Source: Pseudoglutamicibacter albus
GTDB taxonomy: Bacteria > Actinomycetota > Actinomycetes > Actinomycetales > Micrococcaceae
Assembly (NCBI RefSeq): GCF_031458175.1
Contig: NZ_JAVDXX010000001.1
Span: 1,488,001-1,552,000, forward strand
Length of the DNA: 64,000 nucleotides
Direction of reading: 5' to 3'
Both the position numbers and the translations under genes were made by a program. The notes below the pieces were generated by a model. It was not told where the DNA came from. It saw only the letters and a program-made list of their open reading frames with translations, and did not search any database. Every line of letters begins with the position of its first letter. Positions within the stretch are counted from its first letter, which is position 1. Shown one piece after another: positions 40,032-49,528 of the stretch.

Positions 40032-40093
40032 TAACGGTTAAACGGTTGGGGCCCGGAACCATATGGTTCCGGGCCCCAACCGTTTAACCGTTA
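40032..40093. terminator. 62-bp perfect palindrome, bidirectional terminator between mscL and glmM
   Basis: The 29-nt left arm (40032-40060, begins TAACGGTTAAACGG, ends CCCGGAACC) is the exact reverse complement of the right arm (40065-40093). The four-base centre ATAT is itself palindromic, so the whole 62 bp is a perfect palindrome. It lies between convergent genes and would form a very stable hairpin on either transcript. Flanking bases (40031, 40094) do not pair. Confidence 0.85.
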
Positions 40094-40116
40094 GCTTCCG
40101 ACAGCATACTGTCCAT

Positions 40117-41466
40117 CTATCCGAGTGGTAGCGCTGTCTGGACGGTCTGGGCCAGGTGCCGGGCCTCGTCGGTGGCTTGCTCTTCGGTTGCGGCTTCAAC
40201 CATGACGCGCACAACAGGTTCGGTACCCGATGGACGCAACAGGACGCGGCCGGTGTCACCGAGGCGTTCCTCGGCTTCAGCAACAGCCTTCTGAATCTCA
40301 ACGGAAGAACCAACCCCGGCCTTGTCAACGCCGCGCACGTTGATCAGAACCTGCGGCAGAACCGTCACGGCATCGCCGAGCTCCTTGAGGGTCTTACCGG
40401 TCGCGGCAACCCGCGCAGCCAGGTGCAGGCCCGTCAGCACGCCGTCGCCCGTCGTCGCGTATTCCTGCATGATCACGTGGCCAGACTGCTCACCACCCAG
40501 TGAGTAGCCGTTCTTACGCATCTCCTCAAGAACGTAACGGTCCCCCACCGCGGTCTCAACAACCTTGATGCCGCGTTCCTTCATCGCTAGCTTCAGCCCC
40601 AGGTTGCTCATGACCGTGACCACCAAAGTGTCGTCCTTGAGCTTGCCGGCCTCATGCATCGCGATCGCAAGGATCGCCATCTCCTTATCCCCGTCGATCA
40701 CGTTGCCCTCATGGTCAACGGTCAAGCAACGGTCGGCATCGCCGTCGTGGGCCACACCCATATCCGCACCGTGCTCAACAACGGCCTTCTGGAGCATCTC
40801 CAGATGCGTTGAGCCGCAGCCTTCGTTGATGTTCACCCCGTCCGGGGAAGCGCCGATCACCACGACCTCTGCGCCAGCGGCACGGAACGCGTCCGGGGAA
40901 CAACCGGAAGCAGCGCCGTGGGCCGCATCGATCACAACTTTGACGCCGTCCAGACGGTTCGGCAACGTCTGTAGCAAGTGCATCACGTAGCGGTCTCCCG
41001 CATCAGCAAAGCGGTATACCCGCCCCACGTCGCCGCCCTGGGGACGCAGAGGCTCCAACTGCATCCGGGATTCGATCGCGTCCTCTAGCGCGTCATCGAG
41101 TTTCTGCCCGCCGCGGGCGAGGAACTTGATCCCGTTATCCGGGGCGGGGTTGTGGGAAGCGGAAATCATGACGCCGAAATCCGCTTCTAGGTCTGCAACC
41201 AGGAAGGCCGCTGCGGGGGTTGGGAGTGTGCCGGCGTCATAGACTTCCACGCCAGAGGCGGACAGCCCCGCCTCGATCGCCGCGGAAATGAAGGAACCAG
41301 AGATGCGAGGGTCTTTAGCGACCACAGCGACCGGTTTCCGGTTCCCTTCGATGTCGTTGAACCCTAGAACAACGGAAGCTGACTGAGCGAGGCTCATCGC
41401 CAGTTCCGGGGTTAGGAGTTGGTTAGCTCTGCCGCGCACACCATCGGTGCCGAATAGTCGAGTCAT
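40117..41466 (-). CDS. glmM: Phosphoglucosamine mutase
   Basis: GlmM interconverts glucosamine-6-P and glucosamine-1-P on the way to UDP-GlcNAc. [15 protein letters not shown] is the usual start. The phosphoserine Ser104 lies in [15 protein letters not shown], the metal loop is DGDADRCL, and the phosphate-binding loop is [16 protein letters not shown]. It has 449 residues. It belongs with glmS to amino-sugar supply and is followed in the ribosomal direction by ppk2. Confidence 0.97.
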   Translation of the reverse strand: MTRLFGTDGVRGRANQLLTPELAMSLAQSASVVLGFNDIEGNRKPVAVVAKDPRISGSFISAAIEAGLSASGVEVYDAGTLPTPAAAFLVADLEADFGVMISASHNPAPDNGIKFLARGGQKLDDALEDAIESRMQLEPLRPQGGDVGRVYRFADAGDRYVMHLLQTLPNRLDGVKVVIDAAHGAASGCSPDAFRAAGAEVVVIGASPDGVNINEGCGSTHLEMLQKAVVEHGADMGVAHDGDADRCLTVDHEGNVIDGDKEMAILAIAMHEAGKLKDDTLVVTVMSNLGLKLAMKERGIKVVETAVGDRYVLEEMRKNGYSLGGEQSGHVIMQEYATTGDGVLTGLHLAARVAATGKTLKELGDAVTVLPQVLINVRGVDKAGVGSSVEIQKAVAEAEERLGDTGRVLLRPSGTEPVVRVMVEAATEEQATDEARHLAQTVQTALPLG

Positions 41467-41521
41467 GTATCTATCCTACGAGTACGGCGGAGTGTTCTTG
41501 ACCCCGCCGCATACGAGCACA

Positions 41522-41555
41522 CCGCGAGCGATGCTGTTGACAGCATCACCCGCGG
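41522..41555 (-). terminator. Interrupted hairpin downstream of ppk2
   Basis: CCGCG/CGCGG outer arms (41522-41526, 41551-41555), 3-nt internal bulges, and an inner GATGCTGT/ACAGCATC stem (41530-41537, 41540-41547) with a 2-nt loop. No T-run follows. Confidence 0.5.
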
Positions 41556-41599
41556 CGTGACAAAGAATTGTCTAGCGGCCCGCTCACACGAGCTACTGA

Positions 41600-42760
41600 T
41601 TAGTTATCTGATGCGAAACCGTCGATGAGCGGGAACTCACCCACTGGGCCCTCATCTGCTTCGAATACACGGTCAGCGGAACCCACGATCAGCGGATCCG
41701 GTTCGTAGACAACCTCAGGGTCCTTACCTGGGTAATCGACCGTGTTCAGGACGTGACGGATCGCTTCGAGGCGGGCACGCTTCTTGTCATTGGACTTCAC
41801 CACGGTCCACGGGGCGTCTCCGGTGTGGGTGTAGAAGAACATCGCCTGCTTAGCCTCGGTGTAGTCGTCCCACTTATCCAGGGAGGCCAGGTCCGTTGGC
41901 GAGAGCTTCCACTGGCGTACCGGATCGGTGCCGCGGGATGCGAAGCGGTGCAGCTGCTCGGCACGGGAGACCGAGAACCACAGCTTGACCAAACGGATAC
42001 CGGAGTTCACGAGCATCCGTTCAAGCTCTGGGGTTTCACGCATGAACTCAACGTACTGGCGTGGGGTGCAGTACCCCATGACGCGCTCAACACCGGCACG
42101 GTTGTACCACGAGCGGTCGAACAGCACGATCTCACCACCGGATGGCAGGTGCTGGATGTAACGCTGGAAGTACCACTGGGTCTGCTCAACCTCGGTTGGT
42201 TTCGCGAGTGCAACAACGCGGGCGCCGCGCGGGTTCAGGTGCTCGGTGAAACGCTTGATCGCGCCACCCTTACCTGCGGCGTCACGGCCTTCGAAGATGA
42301 TGACGAGGCGCTCGTCGTTATCCTGCATCCAACGCTGCATCTTCAGCAGCTCGATCTGCAGTTTGCGCTTCTCTTTTTCGTATTCGCGGCGGCCGAGCTT
42401 CTTCTCGTATGGGTAGCCCTGGCGCCATGCGTCGTCATCGAGCTCGAGCTTCGAGATCCTGTCTTCGGCATCGTCCTTAATAGGGTCGAAGCGGGTCTCG
42501 CTCTTATCGAGCTCTTTGTAGTCCACGTCATCTCCAAACTGCTTCAGGAACTCATCTTTTTCCTCACGACGGTTGGTCGTACCGCTCACGGTGTACAGCG
42601 CTTCTTCGCCATTGAGCTCGCGGTTCGGTTCCGCCGTCATCGCGGCCTGTTCCTTCGAAGCATCCGATGCGTCAGCTGGCTTCACGTCTTTATCCTCGAC
42701 CGTGTTCGCCTCGCTCTGGGCTTTGGAGTTATTGCTGCTGCCTTTTCGTGAGGTAGCCAT
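41600..42760 (-). CDS. ppk2: Polyphosphate kinase 2
   Basis: PPK2 enzymes use polyphosphate to phosphorylate nucleotides. Visible motifs: Walker A VIIFEGRDAAGKGGAIKRF, the lid-region RGARVVALAKPTEVE, YFQRYIQHLPSGGEIVLFDRSWYNRAGVERVMG and a C-terminal KWDDYTEAKQAMFFYT. The first 100 residues are Glu/Asp/Lys-rich, polar and unlike the core, giving 386 residues. GAAGAAGGA precedes the ATG. The class (nucleotide specificity) cannot be told from sequence by eye. It stands alone. Confidence 0.92.
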   Translation of the reverse strand: MATSRKGSSNNSKAQSEANTVEDKDVKPADASDASKEQAAMTAEPNRELNGEEALYTVSGTTNRREEKDEFLKQFGDDVDYKELDKSETRFDPIKDDAEDRISKLELDDDAWRQGYPYEKKLGRREYEKEKRKLQIELLKMQRWMQDNDERLVIIFEGRDAAGKGGAIKRFTEHLNPRGARVVALAKPTEVEQTQWYFQRYIQHLPSGGEIVLFDRSWYNRAGVERVMGYCTPRQYVEFMRETPELERMLVNSGIRLVKLWFSVSRAEQLHRFASRGTDPVRQWKLSPTDLASLDKWDDYTEAKQAMFFYTHTGDAPWTVVKSNDKKRARLEAIRHVLNTVDYPGKDPEVVYEPDPLIVGSADRVFEADEGPVGEFPLIDGFASDN

Positions 42761-42970
42761 GCGATTCCTTCTTCAGGGTGAATGATGCAAACGTTGGCAG
42801 GATAGACCACTCCCAACATTCCCATTTTACGTTAGAAAAGGGCTACTTTGCGTGTTTCGTAAGGGCCATCACAGGCGTCCCGCGTCACGATGGGCGGGCA
42901 GGCAGAGCCGTCTGGACGCACAGGTGGGGTTGCCAAACATGCGCGCGGACAGAGCCGGCTGGTTGCCGTG

Positions 42971-42998
42971 CGGGGTTAAACGAACGGGGTTAAACGAG
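42971..42998. repeat. 14-bp tandem duplication near the rpsI terminator
   Basis: CGGGGTTAAACGAA (42971-42984) is followed directly by CGGGGTTAAACGAG (42985-42998). Confidence 0.8.
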
Positions 42999-43031
42999 CG
43001 GGTGGCCCGCCCCAAAGGGACGTGCCACCCG
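42999..43031 (-). terminator. Terminator of the rplM-rpsI operon
   Basis: CGGGTGGC (42999-43006) and GCCACCCG (43024-43031) form an 8-bp stem with a partly paired 17-nt loop. CTCGTTTAAC follows on the minus strand. Confidence 0.6.
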
Positions 43032-43068
43032 TGCATACACACTCCAGCGGGAGGTGTGTGAGCGAAAA

Positions 43069-43560
43069 TTAACGCTTCGAGTACTGTGGCGCCTTGCGGG
43101 CCTTCTTCAGACCAGCCTTCTTCGACTCGATGACGCGTGCGTCACGGGTCAGGAAGCCAGCCTTCTTGAGTGCTGGGCGGTTGTTCTCGCGGTCAATCTC
43201 GTTGAGCGCACGAGCGATACCGAGACGCAACGCACCGGCCTGGCCGGATGGGCCACCGCCGTGGATGCGAGCGATCACATCGTATGCGCCTTCGAGTTCT
43301 AGAACGGTGAACGGATCGTTCACTTCCTGCTGATGCAGCTTGTTCGGGAAGTACTCGGCGAGTTCACGGCCGTTGAGGGTCCACTTGCCGGAGCCAGGGA
43401 CAACGCGAACGCGTGCGATCGCGCGCTTGCGGCGGCCAACAGCGGAACCAGCAACGGTCAGGTTGCGTGGGGTTGCTTCGGTTGCTTCTGCAACCGGCGC
43501 GGATTCAGTCGTGTAGGTCGAGGGAACCTGGCCCTCGGTGAGCTCTTCGTTCTGAGCCAC
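43069..43560 (-). CDS. rpsI: 30S ribosomal protein uS9
   Basis: The conserved S9 core [20 protein letters not shown], the [20 protein letters not shown] block and the basic C-terminus ending [12 protein letters not shown] are present. A non-conserved acidic N-terminal extension of about 35 residues ([15 protein letters not shown] ...) precedes the core, which is common in Micrococcales. It follows rplM by 42 bp and is cotranscribed. Confidence 0.97.
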   Translation of the reverse strand: MAQNEELTEGQVPSTYTTESAPVAEATEATPRNLTVAGSAVGRRKRAIARVRVVPGSGKWTLNGRELAEYFPNKLHQQEVNDPFTVLELEGAYDVIARIHGGGPSGQAGALRLGIARALNEIDRENNRPALKKAGFLTRDARVIESKKAGLKKARKAPQYSKR

Positions 43561-43602
43561 TTTAGTCTCCTTAGAAGATGTCCGTTATCGGGTGGCCCAG
43601 TG

Positions 43603-44046
43603 TTACTGGGAGACCTGCGTGATTTCGAAGGTCTTAGGCTGCTGAGCGGCGTGTGGGTGCTCTGCACCGCGGTACACCTTCAGCTTGGTCAGCTGCTGCT
43701 TACCCAGGCGGGTGTGAGGCAGCATGCCCTTGACAGCCTTCTCCACTGCGAGCGTCGGGTTCTTCTCCAGAAGCTCAGCGTAGTTGGTGGAGCGCAGACC
43801 GCCCGGGAAACCGGTGTGGCGGTATGCGCGCTTCTGTTCGAGCTTGGCGCCGGTGAGGGCAACCTTCTCAGCGTTGATGATGATGACGTAGTCGCCCTGG
43901 TCATTGTGTGGGGCGAAAGTCGGCTTGTGCTTACCGCGCAGCAGGGTTGCGGCCTGGCTTGCGAGGCGGCCCAAAACAACGTCCTCAGCGTCGATGATGT
44001 ACCAATCGCGCTCGACGTTTTCGGCCTTAGGAGAGTACGTACGCAC
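43603..44046 (-). CDS. rplM: 50S ribosomal protein uL13
   Basis: A 147-residue L13 with [41 protein letters not shown] and [23 protein letters not shown] 44046 gives the family start [15 protein letters not shown]. The open frame extends 34 codons upstream without conservation. GAAGG lies about 11 nt upstream. First gene of the rplM-rpsI unit. Confidence 0.95.
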   Translation of the reverse strand: MRTYSPKAENVERDWYIIDAEDVVLGRLASQAATLLRGKHKPTFAPHNDQGDYVIIINAEKVALTGAKLEQKRAYRHTGFPGGLRSTNYAELLEKNPTLAVEKAVKGMLPHTRLGKQQLTKLKVYRGAEHPHAAQQPKTFEITQVSQ

Positions 44047-44364
44047 TGTTCTTTTTGCCTTCGGTTGAATACTGGTCAGACGGTCTCGAGCTGGTTGTCG
44101 TGAGGTAACCAGGGTTCGCACCGCCGTGCGGATGATGCGCCGGCGCACACGCGCTACGGGTGAGGGCCGTAGCCGGTTCGCTTACTCTCTTGCGCTGTTC
44201 ACAGACCAGAGGTCCTGCAACTGGACCGTCACGTAAACAGGTGGTGTCAAGAGCGCACTGCGCAACAACTATCGAGTTTAGCTTAAACTCCTCGCCGATG
44301 ACCAACCTATGGTGACCAGCATCTCCTAGCTCGGCTATCCTGAGCCACCCCCCACACCGAGCCC
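44047..44364. other. 318-bp gap between truA and rplM
   Basis: This should hold the rplM-rpsI promoter and leader. I see an AT-rich TTTAAGCTAAAC palindrome near 44276-44287 but no promoter with two good boxes, no clear hairpin and no small gene. Confidence 0.4.
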
Positions 44365-45225
44365 CTATTCCTGATCCCTGCGTGCGCGGGTCGCATCTGC
44401 GCGGGCCGCCGCCGCATCGTCATCAGGGTAATCAACACCTACCAAGACCAACGCGTGCCCGGCGGCCATCTTGGTGTTCGCATCGCGCACCCGCTCCCCT
44501 AACCGTTGTGCAGGCCAGGCCACGGGGCGCGCGCCCTCACCCACACTGATGAGCGCACCGACGATCGTTCGGACCATGTGGTGGCAGAACGCGTCCGCGC
44601 TCAGCTGAGCCTCAACGAAGCCATCCGGCGAGCGCGTCACGCTGATCTCTTGGAGGTCACGGATCGTAGAGGAATGCTCGCGCGGCTTACAGAACGACAA
44701 GAAATCGTTGAGCCCCAAGAGCTCCTGAGCGGCTTCGTGCATCGCCGCTGGGTCGAGTTCGCGTGGATGGAACAGCACGTCGTTGCGGCGGAGCGGATTC
44801 CAACGATGCGGCCCGTCAGCGATCAGGTACCGGTAATGCCGGCGCAGAGCGGAGAACCGCGCGTCAAATCCAGGCGGTACCATGCGGGCTGAGTCGATGA
44901 TGACGGCTCGGTCCGTGGCGCGGGCGAGCACCGCGTTGAGGCGCCGCACCAGGGTTTCCTCGATGCGCGCCGATCCGTCCCGTACGGTCAGTTTGGCGGT
45001 CGCTTCCGGGGAGAGGTCGCAGTGGATCATCTGCCCGAGCGCGTGTACCCCGGCGTCCGTGCGCCCCGCAACCACCGTGCGCACCTCGGTTCGCGTGATC
45101 GTGAACAATGCATCTTCGACAGCTTGCTGCACACTCGGCTGATTCGGCTGCCGAGCCCACCCGCTGAAAGGCGTGCCGTCATACGAAAGCCGAATCGCGA
45201 ACCTCTGCATATCCATCAGCCCCAT
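44365..45225 (-). CDS. truA: tRNA pseudouridine(38-40) synthase
   Basis: TruA isomerises uridines 38-40 in tRNA anticodon arms. The N-terminal RFAIRLSYDGTPFSGWARQP, the catalytic-Asp segment VVAGRTDAGVHALGQM, the RRHYRYLIADG strand and DAFCHHMVRTIVGALI are visible. It has 286 residues. It is normally the next gene after rplQ, but here two lipoprotein genes intervene. Confidence 0.94.
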   Translation of the reverse strand: MGLMDMQRFAIRLSYDGTPFSGWARQPNQPSVQQAVEDALFTITRTEVRTVVAGRTDAGVHALGQMIHCDLSPEATAKLTVRDGSARIEETLVRRLNAVLARATDRAVIIDSARMVPPGFDARFSALRRHYRYLIADGPHRWNPLRRNDVLFHPRELDPAAMHEAAQELLGLNDFLSFCKPREHSSTIRDLQEISVTRSPDGFVEAQLSADAFCHHMVRTIVGALISVGEGARPVAWPAQRLGERVRDANTKMAAGHALVLVGVDYPDDDAAAARADATRARRDQE

Positions 45226-45314
45226 CCTAGCCGCGGTGCCACTAACCGAACGTCAACGCATAGATGGAAGTACACGGCACGGCCAAATAGGGCCGTCGGC
45301 TATCCTGCCCTCAG

Positions 45315-46658
45315 CTATTTCAGCTTAGCTGAGATCTTCTTGCGGAAGACCAGCAAAATCGCAAGCCCTGCGAGGACGACCACCGCCAGCACACCCATCG
45401 TGATAAACCACGCCGAGGACGGGCCGCTATAGACGACGTGTTGATGCGGCTCGGTCAGGTCATAGCCTTCACCCGGTACCTCACCCTTGACCCCGTGCAT
45501 GAACGGAAGCTCAACCTTGAGCCGCGGCGTGGTTTCAATGGTGGTTTTCAGGTCATGTTCCGGGGCAAACCGTACATACGCCGCAGTTTCGGGCCACAGG
45601 CCACCCTTGCGGCTCTCGCTCATCGTGAACGATGCGAAGGTCGCCTGAACCTTTTCAGTGAGCTCTTCAGGGTCCTTCCCTTCCCACGTGAAAGTGAAGA
45701 CCCGCTGCTCGCCTTTCTTCTGCGATGTCAGAGAGCCGTTGTCCGGCGTTAAAGCCTCTTCAAACTTCTCGCTTCCTCCGCCTAACTCGGACTCGGGAAC
45801 CGCAACCGACACCTCAAAGGAAACCTTCTCCCCCGCGCCCGGTTTCAACACCGCCGTGACGCTCGTTAGGTTCATTCCTCTCGCATCACTGGCGCGGAAA
45901 GCGTTATCTGCATCCCTCTTGCTGAGAAGTGTAAAAGTTGCCCCTTCAGTGAAGCCGAGATCCTTCATCCTTGAAGTGTCGATGTACCTCTGTCCCCCTG
46001 TTCCAGGGCCGGGGGCCGATACGTACGGGAATAGCACGTGCACTGGCGGGCCTCCGCAGATGCGCGAGCAGTCCGTCTCAAGCGTGTATTCGTAGCCGCG
46101 TGCAAATAGGCCTTGCGGCTCCTCCAATTCCGTGATGCTAACTTCAAGGTTCTTATCTGCCAGCAAGGAACGTAACGCATCCTGGAGTTCCGCATCGTCC
46201 CTGACATCCATCACCACGGCGATTTCTTCTCGCCCCGAGCCAAGCGTGATGATGGGTTTCACCCTCCGAGCGCCTTCCGGCATCGCGGAGTCAATCCACT
46301 TCTCACGCACCTTCTCCGCGTCTTCGCCGCCCCAGTCTAGTCGATAGACGACCGCGAGCCGGTAGCCATCAGCTCGCTTCTCGATCAGCGGGTAGATGTT
46401 TCTGAAACCGTGTTCGCTGATCTTGGACGCATAGATTGGCGACTTCGACGTCTTGCTCGCCGCACTCCTTGCAGCTACGGCCATGCTGCGAGTTCCCTTA
46501 CCGTTGGTATCCGTTTCTCGAGAGGTCTCGATGTCCACCGCGCACGCCGTCAACGCCAGCGAACACAAAGCCAACAAGACAACGAACAGCACTGACCAAC
46601 GACGTCGACTCTGGTTGGCCTCAAGGTGCCGAGCAAGGGGCGGGCGGAATGCATTCAT
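45315..46658 (-). CDS. Lipobox membrane-anchored protein B, function unknown
   Basis: The 447-residue product has a basic N-terminus, a hydrophobic stretch and lipobox LALTAC with Cys39, so a lipoprotein signal peptide is likely. It has a long extracytoplasmic region, then a single C-terminal membrane helix (AWFITMGVLAVVVLAGLAIL) and a basic tail RKKISAKLK. It is clearly paralogous to the upstream gene (shared NGKGTRSM, AVVMDV, EPQGLFARGYEY, KPGAGEKVSFEV, ELPFMHGVKGEVP) but lacks about 130 residues after the lipobox and the Pro-rich tail. Lipobox plus C-terminal helix resembles LppM topology; homology is not claimed. ATG 46658 lies 7 bp after the upstream stop. Confidence 0.8.
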   Translation of the reverse strand: MNAFRPPLARHLEANQSRRRWSVLFVVLLALCSLALTACAVDIETSRETDTNGKGTRSMAVAARSAASKTSKSPIYASKISEHGFRNIYPLIEKRADGYRLAVVYRLDWGGEDAEKVREKWIDSAMPEGARRVKPIITLGSGREEIAVVMDVRDDAELQDALRSLLADKNLEVSITELEEPQGLFARGYEYTLETDCSRICGGPPVHVLFPYVSAPGPGTGGQRYIDTSRMKDLGFTEGATFTLLSKRDADNAFRASDARGMNLTSVTAVLKPGAGEKVSFEVSVAVPESELGGGSEKFEEALTPDNGSLTSQKKGEQRVFTFTWEGKDPEELTEKVQATFASFTMSESRKGGLWPETAAYVRFAPEHDLKTTIETTPRLKVELPFMHGVKGEVPGEGYDLTEPHQHVVYSGPSSAWFITMGVLAVVVLAGLAILLVFRKKISAKLK

Positions 46659-46665
46659 GCAAGAC

Positions 46666-48666
46666 TCATTTCTCCGGCGGGGCGGGAGGAGATGACGGCC
46701 CAGCATCTTCAGTTGGAGGCGCTGGAGGTGCTGAAGGTGAGGGCGGCGCGGGAGGCGCGGCACTGTCAGCTGGAGGTGCAGGAGGCGCGATGCTATCAGC
46801 TGGTGGAGCCGGAGGTCCGGCATCACCCGCTGGTGGTGCCGGCGGATTGTATTGCGCACGCACCGTGTTGTAGGCATTCACCTGGGAACTGCGTCCGTCT
46901 CTGCTGTCCAGCCTCGAACTCTTCACCTTAGCTGCGATCTTCTTGCGGAACATCACCAGCAGCACAATCGCTGCGATGGCGATGAGCAACAGCACACCCA
47001 TCGTGATAAACCAGGCCAATGTCGGGCCGCTATAGGTGAACTCGACTTCGCCGCCGTGCAACTCAAAGCCGTCCGCTGGTACTCCACCCTTCACCCCGTG
47101 CATCAACGGAAGCTCTACCTTGAGCGTCGGGGTGGAACTGATCGTGGTGTTCAGGTCTCGCTCAGGGGCGAAGTCAACCTGAACTGTCGATTCCGGCCAC
47201 AACCCATCCCCACGCTTCTCGTACATCATGAAAGAGCTAAACGTCACCCAGACTTTTCGTTCAAGCTCCTCACGGTTCTTCCCTTCCCACTTCAAAGTGA
47301 AGACTCGTTGGTCATCCTTCTTCTCCGAGGTCAGAGAACCGTTGCTTGGGGTAAAGGCCTCCTCTAGCTTTTCAACCTCTGCGCCCAGTTCCGTTTCTGG
47401 AACCGCTACCGCAACTTCGAAGGAAACCTTATCCCCTACCCCGGGCTTCAACAGTGCAGTGATGCTCGTCAGTTTCATGGGCTTCGCGTCAAGAGCATGA
47501 AACCTCTTCTTTAGTGACAGCTCCTCGAGACCAAGAAAAGTTTCCCCTTCCGTGAAACCGAGCTCATTAAGCGTCTCCTGGTTGTAATACTTGTAGCCCC
47601 TTGTAACCCCGCCGGGGGTTGAGACAAATGGACGAAACGAAATCGAACGCCCGCCCTCACATATCTGGGAACAGTCCGCCTCAAGCTTGTATTCGTAGCC
47701 GCGGCTGAACAGCCCCTGCGGCTCATCCACGTCTGTGATGCTGATGTCAAAGTTCTTATCCCCCAACAAAGAACCTAGAACGTCCTTGAGCTCAGTCTCA
47801 TCTTTGACGTCCATCACTACAGCAAGCTCTTCTCGATCAGTGCCGTACGAGTCGCGGAGCTCGACCTTCTGGGCGCCGTCCGGCATCACGGAGTCAATCC
47901 ACTTCTCGCGGGCCTTTCGCGCCTCTTTGTCTTCTTTGTCTTCTTTGTCTTCAGAATCTAGCCTGTACAGGACCGCAAACCGGTAGTCATCAGCTCGCCT
48001 TTCAATCAACAGGGTGATGCCTTCGAAACCATGATCGGTTTTTTTATCCTCCCGGAACGGAGTCCTCGGAGCCTTAGTGGACTCATTTCCGACCGACAAT
48101 GTCCCGCCGCGGTCCTCGGGCCATACACCATCGGCCTTGTTCTTGCTCACAATCTTGTTATCAACTAGCGCCTTGCGCACCCATTGCAATAGCTGCCCGC
48201 TTGAGACATTCTCCTCCAGCGTGAATCCGTGACGCAGCTGCGCGTTGAGGGTCTCAAAATCAACTCGCGCAGACGGGTTCAGTCCACCAGCATCCAACGC
48301 GTTATTGAGAACTTTCTTATAGTCCTCAATATCCTTGAATGACATCGTGACGTTGACAGTGAGTTTCCGGCCCTTCTTCTTGACACTGTCAACCTTGGTA
48401 CCCCCAGGCGCAGCTTTCTTGAGTGTCTTCTCAATCTTCTTCACATCGACCTTGCCGGCTTCTTTCTTGCTCAGCTCAGCCACCACAGTCATACTGCGGG
48501 TCCCCTTGCCGTTGGCGTCCATCTTCTGGGTCGTTGTGATATCGACCGAGCACGCCGTCAGAACCAGCGAGCACAATGCCAGCAGAACCAGGAACAGCGT
48601 TGGCCAACGACGTTGGCTTTCTTTCGAGTGCGCGTGCGAGGCAACGCTTGCTTTCAGTGCGTTCAT
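46666..48666 (-). CDS. Lipobox membrane-anchored protein A with Pro-rich tail, function unknown
   Basis: A 666-residue product with a signal peptide and lipobox LVLTAC (Cys39, the same position as the paralogue downstream), then a Lys-rich N-terminal domain (about 40-190) absent from the paralogue, the shared extracytoplasmic domain, a C-terminal membrane helix (about 551-573) and a cytoplasmic tail of about 90 residues. The last 59 residues are Pro-rich with repeats PPAPPAGDAG, PPAPPADSIA, PPAPPADSAA. Three perfect 9-bp units encode EDKEDKEDK. ATG 48666 after AAGAAG is preferred over a start 11 codons upstream. No known enzyme motif is seen. Confidence 0.8.
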   Translation of the reverse strand: MNALKASVASHAHSKESQRRWPTLFLVLLALCSLVLTACSVDITTTQKMDANGKGTRSMTVVAELSKKEAGKVDVKKIEKTLKKAAPGGTKVDSVKKKGRKLTVNVTMSFKDIEDYKKVLNNALDAGGLNPSARVDFETLNAQLRHGFTLEENVSSGQLLQWVRKALVDNKIVSKNKADGVWPEDRGGTLSVGNESTKAPRTPFREDKKTDHGFEGITLLIERRADDYRFAVLYRLDSEDKEDKEDKEARKAREKWIDSVMPDGAQKVELRDSYGTDREELAVVMDVKDETELKDVLGSLLGDKNFDISITDVDEPQGLFSRGYEYKLEADCSQICEGGRSISFRPFVSTPGGVTRGYKYYNQETLNELGFTEGETFLGLEELSLKKRFHALDAKPMKLTSITALLKPGVGDKVSFEVAVAVPETELGAEVEKLEEAFTPSNGSLTSEKKDDQRVFTLKWEGKNREELERKVWVTFSSFMMYEKRGDGLWPESTVQVDFAPERDLNTTISSTPTLKVELPLMHGVKGGVPADGFELHGGEVEFTYSGPTLAWFITMGVLLLIAIAAIVLLVMFRKKIAAKVKSSRLDSRDGRSSQVNAYNTVRAQYNPPAPPAGDAGPPAPPADSIAPPAPPADSAAPPAPPSPSAPPAPPTEDAGPSSPPAPPEK
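46669..46845 (-). repeat. Pro-rich 30-bp repeat region in lipoprotein A
   Basis: About 59 codons encode three decapeptides beginning PPAPPA(G/D) plus shorter PPAPP units at the C-terminus. Confidence 0.75.
47926..47952 (-). repeat. Three perfect 9-bp units in lipoprotein A
   Basis: TTTGTCTTC repeats exactly at 47926, 47935 and 47944 (plus strand), encoding Glu-Asp-Lys three times. Perfect short units are prone to slippage without changing frame. Confidence 0.9.
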
Positions 48667-48782
48667 GCGGGCTTCTTTTCTGTGTTCTTGAGGTGTCAAG
48701 GGGTCTTGAGGTGAAGACTGACCGAGAAGAGTGATGCTTGTCTCAAGCGTGATCTAGGCACCCAGGATATAGTGCCTCACGT

Positions 48783-48828
48783 TAAAAACATAAGTCCCCG
48801 CACCGTCTTACGATGCGGGAACTTATGT
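48783..48828 (-). terminator. Intrinsic terminator after rplQ
   Basis: ACATAAGTCCCCGCA (48788-48802) and TGCGGGAACTTATGT (48814-48828) pair at 14 of 15 positions. On the minus strand TTTTTAAC follows, a classical rho-independent signal closing the rplQ transcript and isolating the lipoprotein genes. Confidence 0.9.
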
Positions 48829-48880
48829 GTGGTCTAAGCGGCGCTTAGCTCAACGTGGAAAGGCTTAGGCCTGGAAGGAC

Positions 48881-49453
48881 TTACTTGTCTTCCTTGGCCT
48901 CAGTCTCTTGTGCCTCATCAGCCGGAGCCTCGGCGGCTTCAGTCTCGGTGGCCTCAGCCGGGGTTGCGGCTTCGTCCATCTCAGCTACGTTGGCTGGCGC
49001 GTCTTCCTGGGTCTCCACCTCAGGTGCTGCCTGCTCGGTAGCCTTCTGGGCTTCCTTCACAACAGCCTGCTTAGGGGAAACCGGCTCCATGACGAGCTCG
49101 ATAACAGCCATCGGCGCGTTATCGCCGGAGCGGTTACCGATCTTGGTGATACGGGTGTAACCACCGTTGCGCTCTGCCATAGCCGGAGCGATGTTGGTCA
49201 GCAGCTCGTACACAGCGTTCTTGTTCGTTGCCGAACGCGGAGCGATCGCAGACTGCACGCGGCGGCGAGCGTTGAGATCGCCAGCCTTAGCAGTCGTGAT
49301 CAGCTTCTCCGCGAACGGACGCAGACGCTTGGCACGGGTCAGCGTGGTCTTCAGACGGCCGTGAGTGAAAAGCTCACCTGCCATGTTGGACAAAATGAGG
49401 CGCTGATGCGCCGGGCTACCGCCGAGGCGTGGGCCCTTAGTTGGGGTTGGCAT
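48881..49453 (-). CDS. rplQ: 50S ribosomal protein bL17
   Basis: The L17 core is [40 protein letters not shown] and [22 protein letters not shown]-terminal acidic Ala/Glu/Thr tail of about 65 residues extends beyond it, giving 190 residues, a feature seen in some actinobacteria. It is the last gene of the infA-rpmJ-rpsM-rpsK-rpoA-rplQ run. Confidence 0.96.
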   Translation of the reverse strand: MPTPTKGPRLGGSPAHQRLILSNMAGELFTHGRLKTTLTRAKRLRPFAEKLITTAKAGDLNARRRVQSAIAPRSATNKNAVYELLTNIAPAMAERNGGYTRITKIGNRSGDNAPMAVIELVMEPVSPKQAVVKEAQKATEQAAPEVETQEDAPANVAEMDEAATPAEATETEAAEAPADEAQETEAKEDK

Positions 49454-49528
49454 AGTCGTAAATCTCCTTGAGTGAGGCCTGACCCGTTACCGCGGGTGAG
49501 ACCATGCGAGACGCTTCAGAGAGCGAAC

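Larger units (their letters stand above)
42761..43068. other. 308-bp intergenic region between ppk2 and rpsI
   Basis: The region holds the ppk2 upstream sequence, a 14-bp tandem duplication (42971-42998) and the terminator of the rplM-rpsI unit (42999-43031). I see no credible gene. Confidence 0.6.

Noticed and set aside
41753-42751. 332-codon plus-strand frame opposite ppk2
   Set aside because: Antisense shadow; ppk2 motifs on the minus strand are complete.
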